Positions 1 to 9,760 of a stretch of DNA of 64,000 bases are shown in pieces. Below the pieces are notes generated by a model. It was not told where the DNA came from, did not search any database, and worked only from the letters and a program-made list of their open reading frames with translations. Numbering within the stretch: the first letter of the stretch is position 1; each line of letters starts with the position of its first letter. Source of the stretch: JAJPKK01 sp963807015. Its GTDB lineage: Bacteria; Pseudomonadota; Alphaproteobacteria; Rhizobiales; Xanthobacteraceae. Location: contig CAWEAS010000010.1 in NCBI GenBank assembly GCA_963807015.1, positions 1 through 64,000 on the forward strand, in the 5' to 3' direction. Both the position numbers and the translations under genes were made by a program.

Positions 1-105
1 CATTTTCACGAGATTGGCTCGACGCCAGTTGTGAGACCTCGGCAAGGGGCTGCATCCCACCGCGGCAGCGCCCACGCACATACAATCTTGAAGGAGAATC
101 GAAAC

Positions 106-363
106 ATGCAAATGGTTAACGACGAGCCTCCCCCATATCGTGGCTCGCAACCTTCGCTCTTTCTGATCGGCAAGAACCGCTGCGGCAACTGGGTCGTCCA
201 GGAACAAAACGGTCTCCATGGCGGCCTGTTTGTGAACCGCACGGAAGCCCTCAAGTTCGCTCTATTCGAGAACGGCAATCGACCGCAGGCGGTCATCATG
301 GTGCCGGGCGTTCTCGAACTCGACATGAGCCCGCGCATCAGCGCGACCAACCGCGCAGCGTGA
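106..363 (+). CDS. Small conserved protein of unknown function (85 aa)
   Basis: Start chosen at the ATG at 106 because AAGGAGAA lies at 91-98, an ideal ribosome binding site; an upstream in-frame extension to 31 lacks one. The product is soluble, without signal peptide or membrane segment. Its middle (GNWVVQEQNGLHGGLFVNR, then a helix EALKFALFENG) resembles short proteins I remember only as hypothetical from Bradyrhizobium-type genomes. It ends 10 bp before the convergent macB. I recognise no catalytic motif and assign no function. Confidence 0.7.
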   Translation: MQMVNDEPPPYRGSQPSLFLIGKNRCGNWVVQEQNGLHGGLFVNRTEALKFALFENGNRPQAVIMVPGVLELDMSPRISATNRAA

Positions 364-373
364 ATATCCAGCC

Positions 374-2486
374 TTACTCGTATCTCAGTGCGTCGATCGG
401 ATCGAGCCGCGCCGCCTTTCGCGCGGGATAGAAACCGAAAAAGATCCCGACCGCTGCCGCGAACAGAAATCCGCCGGCAATCGCCGCAATGGATATCGGC
501 GCTGGCCAGCCGGTGATCATCGAAATCGAAACGGACAGCAGCACGCCGACGATGATCCCGCCAACCCCGCCGCTCACGCTCAGGAAAACGGCTTCGGCAA
601 GAAACTGAAACAGGACGTGCGCGCGGCGGGCACCGATCGCCATCCGCAAACCGATTTCGCGCGTGCGCTCTGTCACCGACACCAGGAGAATGTTCATGAT
701 CCCGATGCCGCCGACGAGGAGCGAGATCGAGGCGACGGCGGCAAGCAAAATCGCCATGACCCGAACTCGAGCCTTCGGCTGTTTCCGCGATCTGACTGAG
801 GTTGCGCACCGAAAAATCGTTGACGTCACCGGGCCGGATATGGTGGCGGCGGACAAGGATCGCGGTGGCCTGGGTGATGGCAAGGGGCACGTCCGCGGGG
901 CTCGCGGCCTGAACATATACCTGATTGACGTATCCGGTCAGGCGCGGCTGCAGATTGTAAGGATTGGGCGCCGGCGGATAAATCCAGTTCAGCGGCTGCT
1001 GCTGTTGGCTCGGTGCGGCGACGCCGATCACTTTGCGCTCGGCCGTCGTGAACGGAATCATCACGAGGTCGTCCTGGTCGGTTCCATAGCTCGATTGGCC
1101 CTTGGAGCCGAGAACGCCGATGACGCGCAAAGGAACGCCCTTGACCTCGATCTCCGCACCAAGCGGATTGACGTTTGCGCCGAACAACTGCCGATAAACC
1201 GTCTGGCCGAGCACGACGACCAACGCCGCCTTGGTTTCATCGTCGCGCGAAATGCCCTGGCCGGCGACGATTTTCCAGTTGGTGGCCGGCGGATAATTGA
1301 CGCTGACACCCTGGATATTGGTGCTCCAATTCTGATTGCCGTACTGAACCTGCCCGAGTTGCCGGATCAGATAGCTTATGCTTCCGACGGCGGGAGCCTC
1401 GCGCCGAATCGCCTGGACGTCGGCCAGCGTCAGCGTCGAGGCACTCCCGAAGCCTGCCCGCACGCCGCCTGTGGTGGTGGCGCCGGGGAGGATGACAAGC
1501 AGGTTCGTACCAAGGCTTTCGATCTGTTTGCGCACCGCTTCGTTTGCCCCCTGCCCCACCGCAACCATTGCAATCAGCGCTGCGACGCCAATGAATACGC
1601 CGAGCATCGTGAGCGCAGAGCGCATCTTGTTGCGGAAGATCGCCTGGGCAGCCGCCGCCATGATCATGGTGGCAAAAGACCAGTAAGCGCTTGGGACGGC
1701 GCCTGCGCCGGCCGGCGCCGCAGCCTCAAACAGCGTTCCGGCGGCGCCCGGCTGGCCTCGGGTTTCGGGACGACCGGCGGCGGGCCATCTCGTCCGCTGG
1801 TCGGAGATGATCTCGCCGTCGCGCATCGTTACCGTGCGATCGGCGTACGCGGCAATGTCGGATTCGTGCGTGACGACAATGATCGTCACGCCCTGCTCGC
1901 GATTGAGCGACTGCAGGGTGGCCATGATCTCGTGCGACGTGCGGGTATCGAGATTGCCGGTCGGCTCGTCCGCCAGCAGCACTCCCGGGGCATTGATGAG
2001 GGCGCGGGCAATCGCAACGCGCTGCTGCTGGCCGCCGGAAAGCTGGCCGGGCGTGTTGCGCTCGCGGTCGCCGAGGCCCAGGAGTTGCAGTGCGGCGCGC
2101 GCCCGTTCGAAGCGCGTCGAGCCGTTTGCCTGCGCGGAGGTCGAATAGAACAGCGGAAGGGCGACATTCTCGATGGCACTCGTGCGCGCGAGCAGGTTGA
2201 AGCTCTGGAACACGAAGCCCAGTCGCTCGCTGCGCAGGTGCGCAAGCTCGGGCTCCGAAAGCCCGGCCACGTCGATGCCTTCGAACAGGTAGCGCCCGCT
2301 GGTGGGACGATCGAGGCAGCCCAGTATCGCCATCAATGTCGATTTGCCGGAGCCGGACGAGCCCATGATGGCGACAAATTCGCCGCGCTCGACGGTAAGG
2401 CTGACGCCGCGCAGGGCATGCACATCGACATCGCCGACGCGGTAGCGCCGTGTGGCGTCCTCGATTTGGATGACGGGCTCCGCCAT
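374..2486 (-). pseudogene. macB: MacB-type ABC exporter, ATPase-permease fusion, frameshifted
   Basis: MacB proteins are inner-membrane ABC exporters that work with a MacA adaptor and a TolC channel. The N-terminal ATPase domain is complete: Walker A GSSGSGKST at residues 42-50, signature LSGGQQQR, Walker B VLLADEPTGNLD. A MacB-type core follows, with a first membrane helix, a periplasmic domain and the conserved NLSQIAETAEGSS. The frame then breaks: one extra A:T pair at 764-765 shifts frame, and the last three helices (VMAILLAAVASISLLVGG through FYPARKAARLDPIDALRYE) are read in another frame ending at 374. Removing that base gives about 703 aa. A stop-free continuation to position 6 in the original frame is meaningless. 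It sits 14 bp after macA. Either a true pseudogene or an indel in the assembly. Confidence 0.85.
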
Positions 2487-2500
2487 TGCGGACCTCGGCC

Positions 2501-3760
2501 TTAGAAGCGGGGCTGAGGCAAGGCGCGGCCCGAAGCCTGGCTCTGCTCTGACACGATCACCTGGTCGCCCGGATTCAAATTTCCGGCGGTGATCTCCACG
2601 TACGAGTCATCATCGAGGCCGAGCTCAACCGGTACGGCTACGGGGCGGCCGTCGCGCAGCACCCAGATCTGGGTCGGCGCGCTCCCGGGCAACACAGGCA
2701 CGCCCCCGCGCGCGGCGATGCCGCCCGGCACGTAGCGCAAGGCCTGGCTCGGAACGCGGAGCACGTCCGTCCGCTGCTCGGCAATGATGCGCGTCGCCGC
2801 GGTCATGCCTGGCTTGAGATCGAGGTCCGAGTTGTCGACGCTGACCACGACATCGAACGTCACCACGTTCTGCACGGTCTGGGGCGATTGGCGCACCTGA
2901 CTGACGACGCCTTTAAAGGTGCGCTTCGGGAAGGCGTCCACCGTAAACGTTGCCGGATTTCCTTCCTTTAGATTGCCGATGTCGCTTTCGCTGACATTGG
3001 TATCGACCTCCATTTTCTTGAGGTCCGTCGCAATCACGAACAGCGTCGGTGTCTGAAAGCTGGCGGCTACCGTCTGCCCCATGGTGACGTTGCGCGACAC
3101 CACCGTGCCGTCGACCGGAGAAACGATGTTGGTGTAGTCAAGATTGACTTGTGCAGCGTCGAGCTCGGCTTGGCGCTGGCTGATTGTTGCCTGGTCGAAG
3201 GCGATCTGCGCCTGGGACTGATCGTAGGCGCTCTTGGAGAGGTCGAGCACGTCCTGCGAGACGGCGTTGGTCTTGATGAGCGTCTGATTGCGCTGGTAGT
3301 TGGCCTTCGTGTATTCGAGGTTCGCCTGATCCTTCAGGAGCTGCGCCTTGGCCACGTCAAGATTTGCTTTGTTCTGATCGACTAGGGTCTGGTAGGGCCG
3401 CGGGTCGATTTTGGCGCAGATCTGCCCCTTCTTCACTTGCGTGTTGTAGTCGCAATAGAGCGACTGAATGACACCCGACACATAGGTCCCGACGAGAATG
3501 TTGAGCTCGGGGTTTACGGTTCCCGTGGCGGTCACCGCGCGCGTCACCGCTCCCCGCGAAGCCGGGACGGTCGCGTAGTGGATGGTGGTTCCAGCGCCAA
3601 GCTTCCACCAGATGATCCCTGTCGCGAGGACAACGGCAATTACACCCGCGAGGATCCAATACAGCTGATACGCTTTGCCACTTTTGCGCGGCGTCGGCGT
3701 CGTCGGGAATTGCACCAGTTGACCTGACTTTTGTGTCTGCGAAGTCACCGGATCGTCCAT
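2501..3760 (-). CDS. macA: MacA-type periplasmic adaptor (HlyD family)
   Basis: Membrane-fusion protein linking a MacB exporter to an outer-membrane channel. The start at 3760 (MDDPVTSQTQ) follows an AAGGAT sequence; the open frame reaches 3985 but that extension has no homology I can see. 419 aa: cytoplasmic N-terminus, one membrane anchor (LYWILAGVIAVVLATGIIWW, residues about 32-51), a lipoyl half-motif, a long alpha-helical hairpin rich in Gln, Lys and Ala (AKAQLLKDQANLEY, ISQRQAELDAAQVNLDY), the second lipoyl half (VDGTVVSRNVTMGQTVAA), then beta-barrel and membrane-proximal domains. Upstream of and co-oriented with macB. Substrate unknown; antibiotics, siderophores or lipopeptides are typical for the family. 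Confidence 0.88.
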   Translation of the reverse strand: MDDPVTSQTQKSGQLVQFPTTPTPRKSGKAYQLYWILAGVIAVVLATGIIWWKLGAGTTIHYATVPASRGAVTRAVTATGTVNPELNILVGTYVSGVIQSLYCDYNTQVKKGQICAKIDPRPYQTLVDQNKANLDVAKAQLLKDQANLEYTKANYQRNQTLIKTNAVSQDVLDLSKSAYDQSQAQIAFDQATISQRQAELDAAQVNLDYTNIVSPVDGTVVSRNVTMGQTVAASFQTPTLFVIATDLKKMEVDTNVSESDIGNLKEGNPATFTVDAFPKRTFKGVVSQVRQSPQTVQNVVTFDVVVSVDNSDLDLKPGMTAATRIIAEQRTDVLRVPSQALRYVPGGIAARGGVPVLPGSAPTQIWVLRDGRPVAVPVELGLDDDSYVEITAGNLNPGDQVIVSEQSQASGRALPQPRF

Positions 3761-3915
3761 CAGGGGATCCTTGAATAAGCCTAGCTCAGCGTCAGTCTTT
3801 AGGGATCGCCGCCTTGGCCGGCATTGATCTCCCTCAAGAGAGATGGTTTTGGCGCCCGGCATAAAATGCTTAGAGGCAATCCGCGGATTAGCTAACTTCA
3901 CATCCCCGGCGTCGC

Positions 3916-4750
3916 TCAACTCGACATCAGGCAGCAAATGGGGCTCGAGGCGAGCAGATCGCGCGTGACGCCGCCAAAGAACCATTCGCCAAGCCGGCTG
4001 TGGCCATAGGCACCGGTAACGACCAGATCGCCGCCTTCAGCATTCGCAATGCTGATGAGATCGGCGGCGATTTCGTCTTTGACCAAAGGCGCGAGTGCGG
4101 ATGCGACCGCTATCCGATGTTTACCAAGATAGGCTGCGACATCCTCGATATGGCGACGGCCCTGCCCTTCAAGTCCGTCATCGCAGACCTCAACGACCGT
4201 TACCGTTTTCGCTTTGCGCAGCAACGGCAGCGCATCGCGCAGCGCGCGCCGCGCCTCCCGGGTATCCTTCCACCCGACAATGAGTTCGATCGAGCTTCAA
4301 ATCGTCAACGCCCGGTGGAACGATCAGGACAGGGCGGCCGATCCGCAGCACCGTCGCCCCCGCATCGAGCGCACGGCCAACCTCCATCCGCTGCGGGCCG
4401 CGGCCGACGACCACGAGATCGGCGGAGCGAGCCTCAGAAACCACGTAGGTCTCCGGAAGGTCTATTCCCGATCGCCATTCGGCTTTCGCGCCGCCGGCAC
4501 CGACGGATGCGCGAAATGCTGCTTCAGCTTGCTTATGGGTCTCGGTGATGTCGTGCCGCTCCTCTTCGACGACGTCCTTCGTCACGAAGTAGAAGCCTTC
4601 CGCGGGATACGGCGGCAGGACGCTTGCCGTAACACCTATCAGGAACGCATCGAAACGCTCCGCAAGCCTAGCGGCAAGCCGCACGCGATCGCGCGATTGC
4701 TCCGATAGTGGGTCGACATCGGCATGAACCATCACTGTCGCAAAGGTCAC
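3916..4750 (-). pseudogene. Tandem universal stress protein (UspA family), frameshifted
   Basis: Two Usp domains in about 277 aa, the usual length of tandem Usp proteins. GTG start at 4750 behind a GGAGG. Domain 1 (MVHADVDPL to RPVLIVPPGV) carries DLVVVGRGPQ. Domain 2 begins LIVGWKDTREARRALRDALP, which is only read after a frame change near 4288, where the minus strand has one base too many (or lacks two). It continues through VTVVEVC and the nucleotide-binding GDLVVTGAYGHSRLGEWFFGG to the end. The second-domain motif and both domain folds are otherwise intact, so the lesion is recent or an assembly error. An FNR/FixK-type box lies 57 bp upstream, which fits low-oxygen stress proteins of rhizobia. 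Confidence 0.82.
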
Positions 4751-4800
4751 GGCAGCACCTCCATACCTCGGTGAACTACATGACGAGACGCGACGCGTGA

Positions 4801-4814
4801 TTGACCGGAATCAA
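4801..4814 (-). promoter_or_regulatory. FNR/FixK-type box upstream of the Usp gene
   Basis: TTGACCGGAATCAA matches the anaerobox consensus TTGAT-N4-ATCAA with one mismatch. Its centre is about 57 bp before the GTG start of the Usp gene. A site centred at -41.5 would put the transcription start near 4766 and leave a short leader containing GGAGG. By inference the Usp gene is activated under oxygen limitation by an FNR/FixK regulator. Confidence 0.6.
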
Positions 4815-4834
4815 AATCTCAGGCCAACAAGAAC

Positions 4835-5362
4835 TTAAGTGGCTTTGCCGAATACGACGTCGGCGCGATGCTCGAAGGCACTGGCGAATCGACGGAACGC
4901 GACGTCGAACATCGTTCCCATCAGCATCGAGAGGGCGCGGCTCTTGAACTCGTATGCGATGAAGAATTCCACGTCGCAGGCGGCGTTCTCCCCGCTTGCT
5001 CGTTCCGGAACCGCGCGGCTCGTGACATCAACTTGCGAACCCGCACTCTGCCCGGCATCGCCGACCGGGTGGAAACGCCATCGATTCTCCATGCGGCTGA
5101 ATGGACCATCGAGATATTCGACCTGAATATCGAGCCCGTCGCGATCGAGTGTCACGCGGCTCGTGAAGGATTCCCAAATGAGCTTGTAGGCGACCTCCAT
5201 CTTGGCAATCACCACCTCGCGGCCGTTGACGTTGGTGCGGCGAAGCACCCGCATGGCGCGACACAGTGGCACGAACTCCGGATAGCGCTCGACGTCGGCC
5301 ACGAGGCCGAACATTTGCGAGGCCGGATGATGTACGCGGCGCCGGGTCGAGAATTGCGGCAT
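4835..5362 (-). CDS. RatA/Coq10-type ubiquinone-binding START-domain protein
   Basis: 175 aa with the START-like polyketide cyclase fold of Coq10/RatA: N-terminal strand MPQFSTRRRVHHPASQMFGLVADVERYPEFVPLC, conserved ESFTSRVTLD and YLDGPFSRMENRWRF, and a C-terminal helix with FDVAFRRFASAFEHRA. In alphaproteobacteria this gene habitually follows lipA, as it does here (55 bp gap, same strand). Coq10 proteins bind ubiquinone or its precursors and help respiration; the E. coli homologue RatA was described as an antitranslation toxin, a label that often appears in annotation. The respiratory role is more likely in this context. Confidence 0.88.
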   Translation of the reverse strand: MPQFSTRRRVHHPASQMFGLVADVERYPEFVPLCRAMRVLRRTNVNGREVVIAKMEVAYKLIWESFTSRVTLDRDGLDIQVEYLDGPFSRMENRWRFHPVGDAGQSAGSQVDVTSRAVPERASGENAACDVEFFIAYEFKSRALSMLMGTMFDVAFRRFASAFEHRADVVFGKAT

Positions 5363-5417
5363 CAGTTTCGCTGTTGTTCCTCAGGGATCACATCATTGGC
5401 GTTGGTGTCGCCGCTGA

Positions 5418-6380
5418 CTACCGGCGCACGGCGGCGGCGCGGGCGGCACGCAGGCGCGCGAAATCTTCACCGGCATGGTGCGAAGAGCGCGTCAGCGGCG
5501 ATGACGACACCATGAGGAATCCCTTCGCATAGGCAATGGTCTCGTAGGCTTTGAATTCGTCCGGCGTGATGAAGCGGTCGATGGGATGATGCTTGCGGCT
5601 CGGCTGCAGGTACTGCCCGATGGTGAGAAAGTCCACATCCGCTGCGCGCAGGTCATCCATCACCTGCAGAACTTCGTGGCGGCTCTCGCCGAGCCCGACC
5701 ATGATGCCGGACTTGGTGAAGAGTTCTCCGTCGATCTCCTTTGCTCGCTGCAGCAACCGCAACGAATGGAAATAGCGAGCTCCCGGCCGCACGGTGAGAT
5801 AACGCGCGGGCACGGTTTCCAGATTGTGGTTGAAGACATCCGGCCGCGCCGCGACGACGATTTCGGCGGCGCCGTCTCTGCGCAAGAAGTCCGGCGTCAG
5901 CACCTCGATGGTTGTCGCCGGGCAACGCCCCCGGATCGCATGAATCACCGCGGCAAAATGCGCGGCGCCGCCGTCGGCGAGATCGTCGCGATCGACCGAG
6001 GTGATGACAACGTGGGCGAGGCCAAGCTTTGCCGTTGCCTCGGCGACATGCTCGGGCTCATCGGGATCGAGCGCGACCGGCAAGCCGGTCTTGACGTTGC
6101 AGAACGCACAGGCGCGGGTGCAGGTGTCACCCATGATCATGAAGGTGGCGTGCTTCTTCTCCCAACACTCGCCGATGTTCGGACAGCCCGCCTCTTCGCA
6201 GACAGTGTGGAGACCGTGCGTGCGAACAATGTCGCGCGTGGCTACATAGCCCGGTGAGACTGGCGCCTTGACCCTGATCCAGTGCGGTTTCCTCAGGAGC
6301 GGCGCGTCGGCGCGATGGGCCTTCTCGGGGTGGCGCGGTCGCGCCTGCGGCCCGTTGACGGTATCGAGCACAACGACCAT
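5418..6380 (-). CDS. lipA: Lipoyl synthase
   Basis: Radical SAM enzyme that inserts two sulfurs into octanoyl groups on lipoyl domains, here those of PdhB and PdhC encoded upstream. Both iron-sulfur sites are present: the auxiliary cluster cysteines C61, C66 and C72 (CEEAGCPNIGEC) and the radical SAM set C87, C91 and C94 (CTRACAFC). The C-terminal RSSHHAGEDF supplies the conserved RSSxxA-type serine. 320 aa is the standard length. Start at 6380 follows AAAGGACG. It is the next gene after lpdA (63 bp gap), so lipoate synthesis is transcribed with its main client complex. Confidence 0.97.
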   Translation of the reverse strand: MVVVLDTVNGPQARPRHPEKAHRADAPLLRKPHWIRVKAPVSPGYVATRDIVRTHGLHTVCEEAGCPNIGECWEKKHATFMIMGDTCTRACAFCNVKTGLPVALDPDEPEHVAEATAKLGLAHVVITSVDRDDLADGGAAHFAAVIHAIRGRCPATTIEVLTPDFLRRDGAAEIVVAARPDVFNHNLETVPARYLTVRPGARYFHSLRLLQRAKEIDGELFTKSGIMVGLGESRHEVLQVMDDLRAADVDFLTIGQYLQPSRKHHPIDRFITPDEFKAYETIAYAKGFLMVSSSPLTRSSHHAGEDFARLRAARAAAVRR

Positions 6381-6443
6381 GGAACGTCCTTTCGCCCGAC
6401 TTATCTACGTATGCCCCGTCGGCGCCGCAAGCCTCTGAGAGGC

Positions 6444-7862
6444 TTAGATATTCAGCACCTGACCGTAAGCATCGAGCACCGCCTCCTTCATCATTTCCGA
6501 CAAGGTCGGATGCGGGAAGATGGTGTGCATGAGCTCTTCCTCGGTGGTCTCGAGATTCATCGCGATGACGTAGCCCTGGATCAGTTCGGTCACCTCGGCG
6601 CCGATCATATGCGCGCCGAGCAGTTGACCGGTCGACTTGTCGAAGATCACCTTCACGAGGCCCTGGTCTTCGCCGAGGGCGATCGCCTTGCCGTTGCCCA
6701 CGAACGGAAACCGTCCGACACGGATGTCAATCTTCTTCTCCTTGCAGGCGGCCTCGGTGAGACCCACGGAAGCGACTTGGGGCGAGCAGTAGGTGCAGCC
6801 CGGTATCTTCAGTTTGTCCATCGGATGGGGCTTGAGGCCTCTGATCGCCTCGACGCAGACCACGCCTTCGTGCTCAGCCTTGTGGGCGAGCATCGGCGGG
6901 CCTGCGACGTCGCCGATGGCGTAGATGCCGGGCACGTTGGTGCGGCAGAAGCCGTCAATCGCAATGGTGCCGCGCTCGATCTTCACGCCGAGCTTTTCCA
7001 GGCCGAGGTTTTCGGTGTTGCCGACCACACCAACGGCGGAAATGACGCGTTCGACCGTAATCGACTGCGTGCCGCCTTTGCCATCATCGATCGCGGCCGT
7101 GACGCCGTCGCCCTTCTTGTCGAGCTTCGTCACCTTGGCGCCGGTCATGATCTTGATGCCCTGTTTTTCGAACGCCTTGCGCGCAAGGGCGGCGATCTCG
7201 GCATCCTCGACTGGCAGGATCTGCGGCAGCACTTCGACCACGGTGACGTCCGCGCCAAGCGTGCGGAAGAACGATGCGAACTCGATACCGATCGCGCCCG
7301 AGCCAACCACGAGCAGCGACTTCGGCACCCGCTCCGGCACCATGGCTTCGAAATACGTCCAGATCAGCTTGCCGTCAGGCTCGAGGCCCGGCAGCACGCG
7401 CGGGCGCGCCCCCGTCGCAAGGATGATGTGTTTTGCCTCATAGGAGCCCGGTCCAAGCGCGCCTCTGGGCGCCTCCGCCTTGCTGGCCTTGACCGTGATC
7501 TTGCCCGGCGCATCGATTGCGGCTTCGCCCCAGATGACTGAAACCTTGCTCTTGCGCATCAGGAAGCCGACGCCGTCATTGAGGCGCTTCGAGACCGCGC
7601 GCGAGCGCTTCACCACGGCACCGGCGTCGTAGCCGACGTTGTCGGCAGACAGCCCATAGTCCTTGGCGTGCTGCATGTAGTGAAAGATTTCCGCCGACCG
7701 CAGCAGCGCCTTGGTCGGGATGCAGCCCCAGTTGAGACAGATGCCGCCGAGATACGCGCGTTCGACAATCGCAGTCTTGAATCCAAGCTGCGCCGCACGG
7801 ATCGCCGTTACGTAGCCGCCCGGCCCGGACCCGATGATGATGATGTCGAAGGATTCCGCCAC
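6444..7862 (-). CDS. lpdA: Dihydrolipoamide dehydrogenase (E3)
   Basis: Flavoprotein that reoxidises dihydrolipoyl groups with NAD+. 472 aa from a GTG start at 7862 with GCGGAG upstream. FAD-binding GSGPGGY at residues 11-17, redox-active disulfide C42-C47 in GGICLNWGCIPTKALL, NAD-binding GSGAIGIEFASF, second FAD motif YAIGDVAG, and the catalytic dyad in HPTLSE near the C-terminus. Without an N-terminal lipoyl domain, unlike some E3 proteins. It lies downstream of pdhC after a 113-bp gap containing a degenerate repeat, and probably also serves 2-oxoglutarate dehydrogenase unless another copy exists. Confidence 0.97.
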   Translation of the reverse strand: MAESFDIIIIGSGPGGYVTAIRAAQLGFKTAIVERAYLGGICLNWGCIPTKALLRSAEIFHYMQHAKDYGLSADNVGYDAGAVVKRSRAVSKRLNDGVGFLMRKSKVSVIWGEAAIDAPGKITVKASKAEAPRGALGPGSYEAKHIILATGARPRVLPGLEPDGKLIWTYFEAMVPERVPKSLLVVGSGAIGIEFASFFRTLGADVTVVEVLPQILPVEDAEIAALARKAFEKQGIKIMTGAKVTKLDKKGDGVTAAIDDGKGGTQSITVERVISAVGVVGNTENLGLEKLGVKIERGTIAIDGFCRTNVPGIYAIGDVAGPPMLAHKAEHEGVVCVEAIRGLKPHPMDKLKIPGCTYCSPQVASVGLTEAACKEKKIDIRVGRFPFVGNGKAIALGEDQGLVKVIFDKSTGQLLGAHMIGAEVTELIQGYVIAMNLETTEEELMHTIFPHPTLSEMMKEAVLDAYGQVLNI

Positions 7863-7975
7863 GAGGGTCTCCGCCTGGGTTCACGCGCGGAGCGACGGCT
7901 CACGCGAGGTAGAAGATGGTGGGCGCGCCTTGCTTTGCCCACCCGTACGAACCACGTCGTTGCGAGCCGCCGCTG

Positions 7976-9352
7976 TCACAGCAGCATTGCGGTCGGATTT
8001 TCGATGAAGGTTTTGAATGCCGCCATGAGTTGGGCGCCAAGCGCGCCGTCGACGGCCCGGTGATCGGTCGAGAGGGTGGCCTTCATCTGAGTCGCGACGA
8101 CGATCTTGCCATCGCGCACAACGGGCCGCTCCTCGCCGGCGCCGATGGCCAGGATGGTCGCGTGCGGCGGATTGATCACCGCGGCGAACTCATCGATTCC
8201 GTACATGCCGAGATTGGAGACCGCGGAGGTGCCCCCCTGATATTCCTCGGGCTTGAGGCGTCGCGCCCGGGCGCGCGCCGCAAAATCCTTCATCTCGCTC
8301 GAGATCGTGCCGAGCGATTTGGTGTCGGCTTTGCGGATCACCGGCGTGATCAGGCCGCCCGGAATTGCGACCGCGACGCCGATATCGGCGTGCTTGTGCT
8401 TGAGCATGCCGGATTCCGTCCAGGTGACGTTCGCGTCGGGCACCTTGATCAGCGCAAGCGCCAGCGCCTTGATGACGAAATCGTTGACCGAAAGCTTGTA
8501 GGCCGGCTTGCCGTCCGCACCCTTCGGGGCCGTGACGTTGATATCCTCACGCGCGGCCAGAAGCTTGTCGATCGTGCAGGTGACGGTGAGATAGAAATGC
8601 GGGATCGTCTGCTTGGCCTGCACGAGGCGTTGCGCGATGATTTTCCGCATATTGTCGTGGGGCACGACCTCGTAGGAGCCGGGCTCGAACAGCGCGCGGA
8701 TCTTGTCGTCCGAGGGAGCCATTGGCGGTGCGATGCCTGGTGCGGCGGCTACGGGTGCTCGCAAAGCAACGCCGCCTGACTTCGCCGTCTCCACATCGCG
8801 CGCGATGACGCGGCCGTGCGGGCCGGACCCGCTGATGCGGCCGATGTCGATGCCGGCCGTCTTGGCCAGGCGCCGGGCGAGCGGCGAGGCGAACACGCGA
8901 CCCGCATGTCCGTTCGTGGCGGGTGCGGAAGCGGGTGCCGGAGATGCGCTCGCAGAGGCCCGTGGCGCGGACGCAACCGGCGGCGGAGTTGGAGCAGCGG
9001 ATGCGGGTGCCGACGTAGACGCAGCAGCGGCCGGAGGAGGGCTCGGCGGGGACTTCTCAGCGGCGGCCGCTGCTGTCGGCGCCGCTGACGCGGCAGCCCT
9101 CACGTCCTCGCCTTCGGCGGCCAGCACCGCGATCGGCTGATTGACGGCAACATCGGCCGTGCCTTCCGGCACGAGGATTTTCGCGATCGTGCCCTCATCG
9201 ATCGCCTCGTATTCCATCGTCGCCTTGTCGGTCTCGATCTCGGCGAGGATGTCACCGGCTTTGACCTTGTCGCCCTCCTTTTTCAGCCACTTGGCGAGAT
9301 TGCCCTTCTCCATGGTGGGCGACAACGCGGGCATGAGTATGTTGATCGGCAT
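7976..9352 (-). CDS. pdhC: Dihydrolipoamide acetyltransferase (E2) of pyruvate dehydrogenase
   Basis: 458 aa. One lipoyl domain with the modified lysine K43 in EIETDKATME, a long Ala/Pro-rich flexible linker (about residues 85-150), a peripheral subunit-binding domain (FASPLARRLAKTAGID, with GPHGRVIARDVE) and a C-terminal acyltransferase domain ending with the catalytic STDHRAVDGALGAQ. Transfers the acetyl group from PdhAB to CoA. The linker length and single lipoyl domain are usual for alphaproteobacteria. It follows the DUF5076 gene after 9 bp. Confidence 0.96.
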   Translation of the reverse strand: MPINILMPALSPTMEKGNLAKWLKKEGDKVKAGDILAEIETDKATMEYEAIDEGTIAKILVPEGTADVAVNQPIAVLAAEGEDVRAAASAAPTAAAAAEKSPPSPPPAAAASTSAPASAAPTPPPVASAPRASASASPAPASAPATNGHAGRVFASPLARRLAKTAGIDIGRISGSGPHGRVIARDVETAKSGGVALRAPVAAAPGIAPPMAPSDDKIRALFEPGSYEVVPHDNMRKIIAQRLVQAKQTIPHFYLTVTCTIDKLLAAREDINVTAPKGADGKPAYKLSVNDFVIKALALALIKVPDANVTWTESGMLKHKHADIGVAVAIPGGLITPVIRKADTKSLGTISSEMKDFAARARARRLKPEEYQGGTSAVSNLGMYGIDEFAAVINPPHATILAIGAGEERPVVRDGKIVVATQMKATLSTDHRAVDGALGAQLMAAFKTFIENPTAMLL

Positions 9353-9361
9353 CGGCCCGCC

Positions 9362-9760
9362 TCACGATTTGGCGCGCGCCTGCGCGCGTGCGGGTTTGCG
9401 TTTGGTGCGCCCACGCACCCGCGGCGCGACGCGCTTTGCTGCTGCCTTGCGGCGGCTCGCAGGCGCTTCATAAAGCGCGGTGAGCGAGGCATCAAAGCCG
9501 CGCTTGATAAGCGCCGCCACCTCCTGTGGCTCGACGTCCGTTTCCGTCGCGTACAGAATCGCAAGCCGTTGCGCAACCTCGGCGAGGAGCCCGCCCCATT
9601 GCGTTGGATCGTCAAAGACGCGGCGTGCCGTGATGAAGAGCTCGTCCTCGACCACGCCCGCGCGCAGCATTTCGACGCCGCCCTGCGCCAGCGCTTCGCT
9701 TGGCAGCGGCAGCTCGTCATAGACCTCGAACGAACGGGCCACGCGCGTCACCGGTAGCAA
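9362..9760 (-). CDS. DUF5076-type protein between pdhB and pdhC
   Basis: 132 aa, no signal peptide. The body (RSFEVYDELPLPSEALAQGG, then VEDELFITARRVFDDPTQWG and RLAILYATETDVEPQEV) matches the small DUF5076 proteins that occupy this place in Bradyrhizobium-type pdh operons. The C-terminus is a basic tail rich in Arg, Lys and Ala (residues about 100-132), as in many lineage-specific proteins that bind nucleic acid or acidic partners. It overlaps the end of pdhB by 13 bp and precedes pdhC by 9 bp, so it is translationally coupled to the complex. A regulatory or assembly role is a guess from position only. Confidence 0.75.
   Translation of the reverse strand: MLPVTRVARSFEVYDELPLPSEALAQGGVEMLRAGVVEDELFITARRVFDDPTQWGGLLAEVAQRLAILYATETDVEPQEVAALIKRGFDASLTALYEAPASRRKAAAKRVAPRVRGRTKRKPARAQARAKS

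Noticed and set aside
663..2504. 613-codon open frame on the plus strand opposite macB
   Set aside because: It is the antisense shadow of macB. The encoded sequence is rich in Arg, His and Asp without any fold, as usual opposite GC-rich genes.
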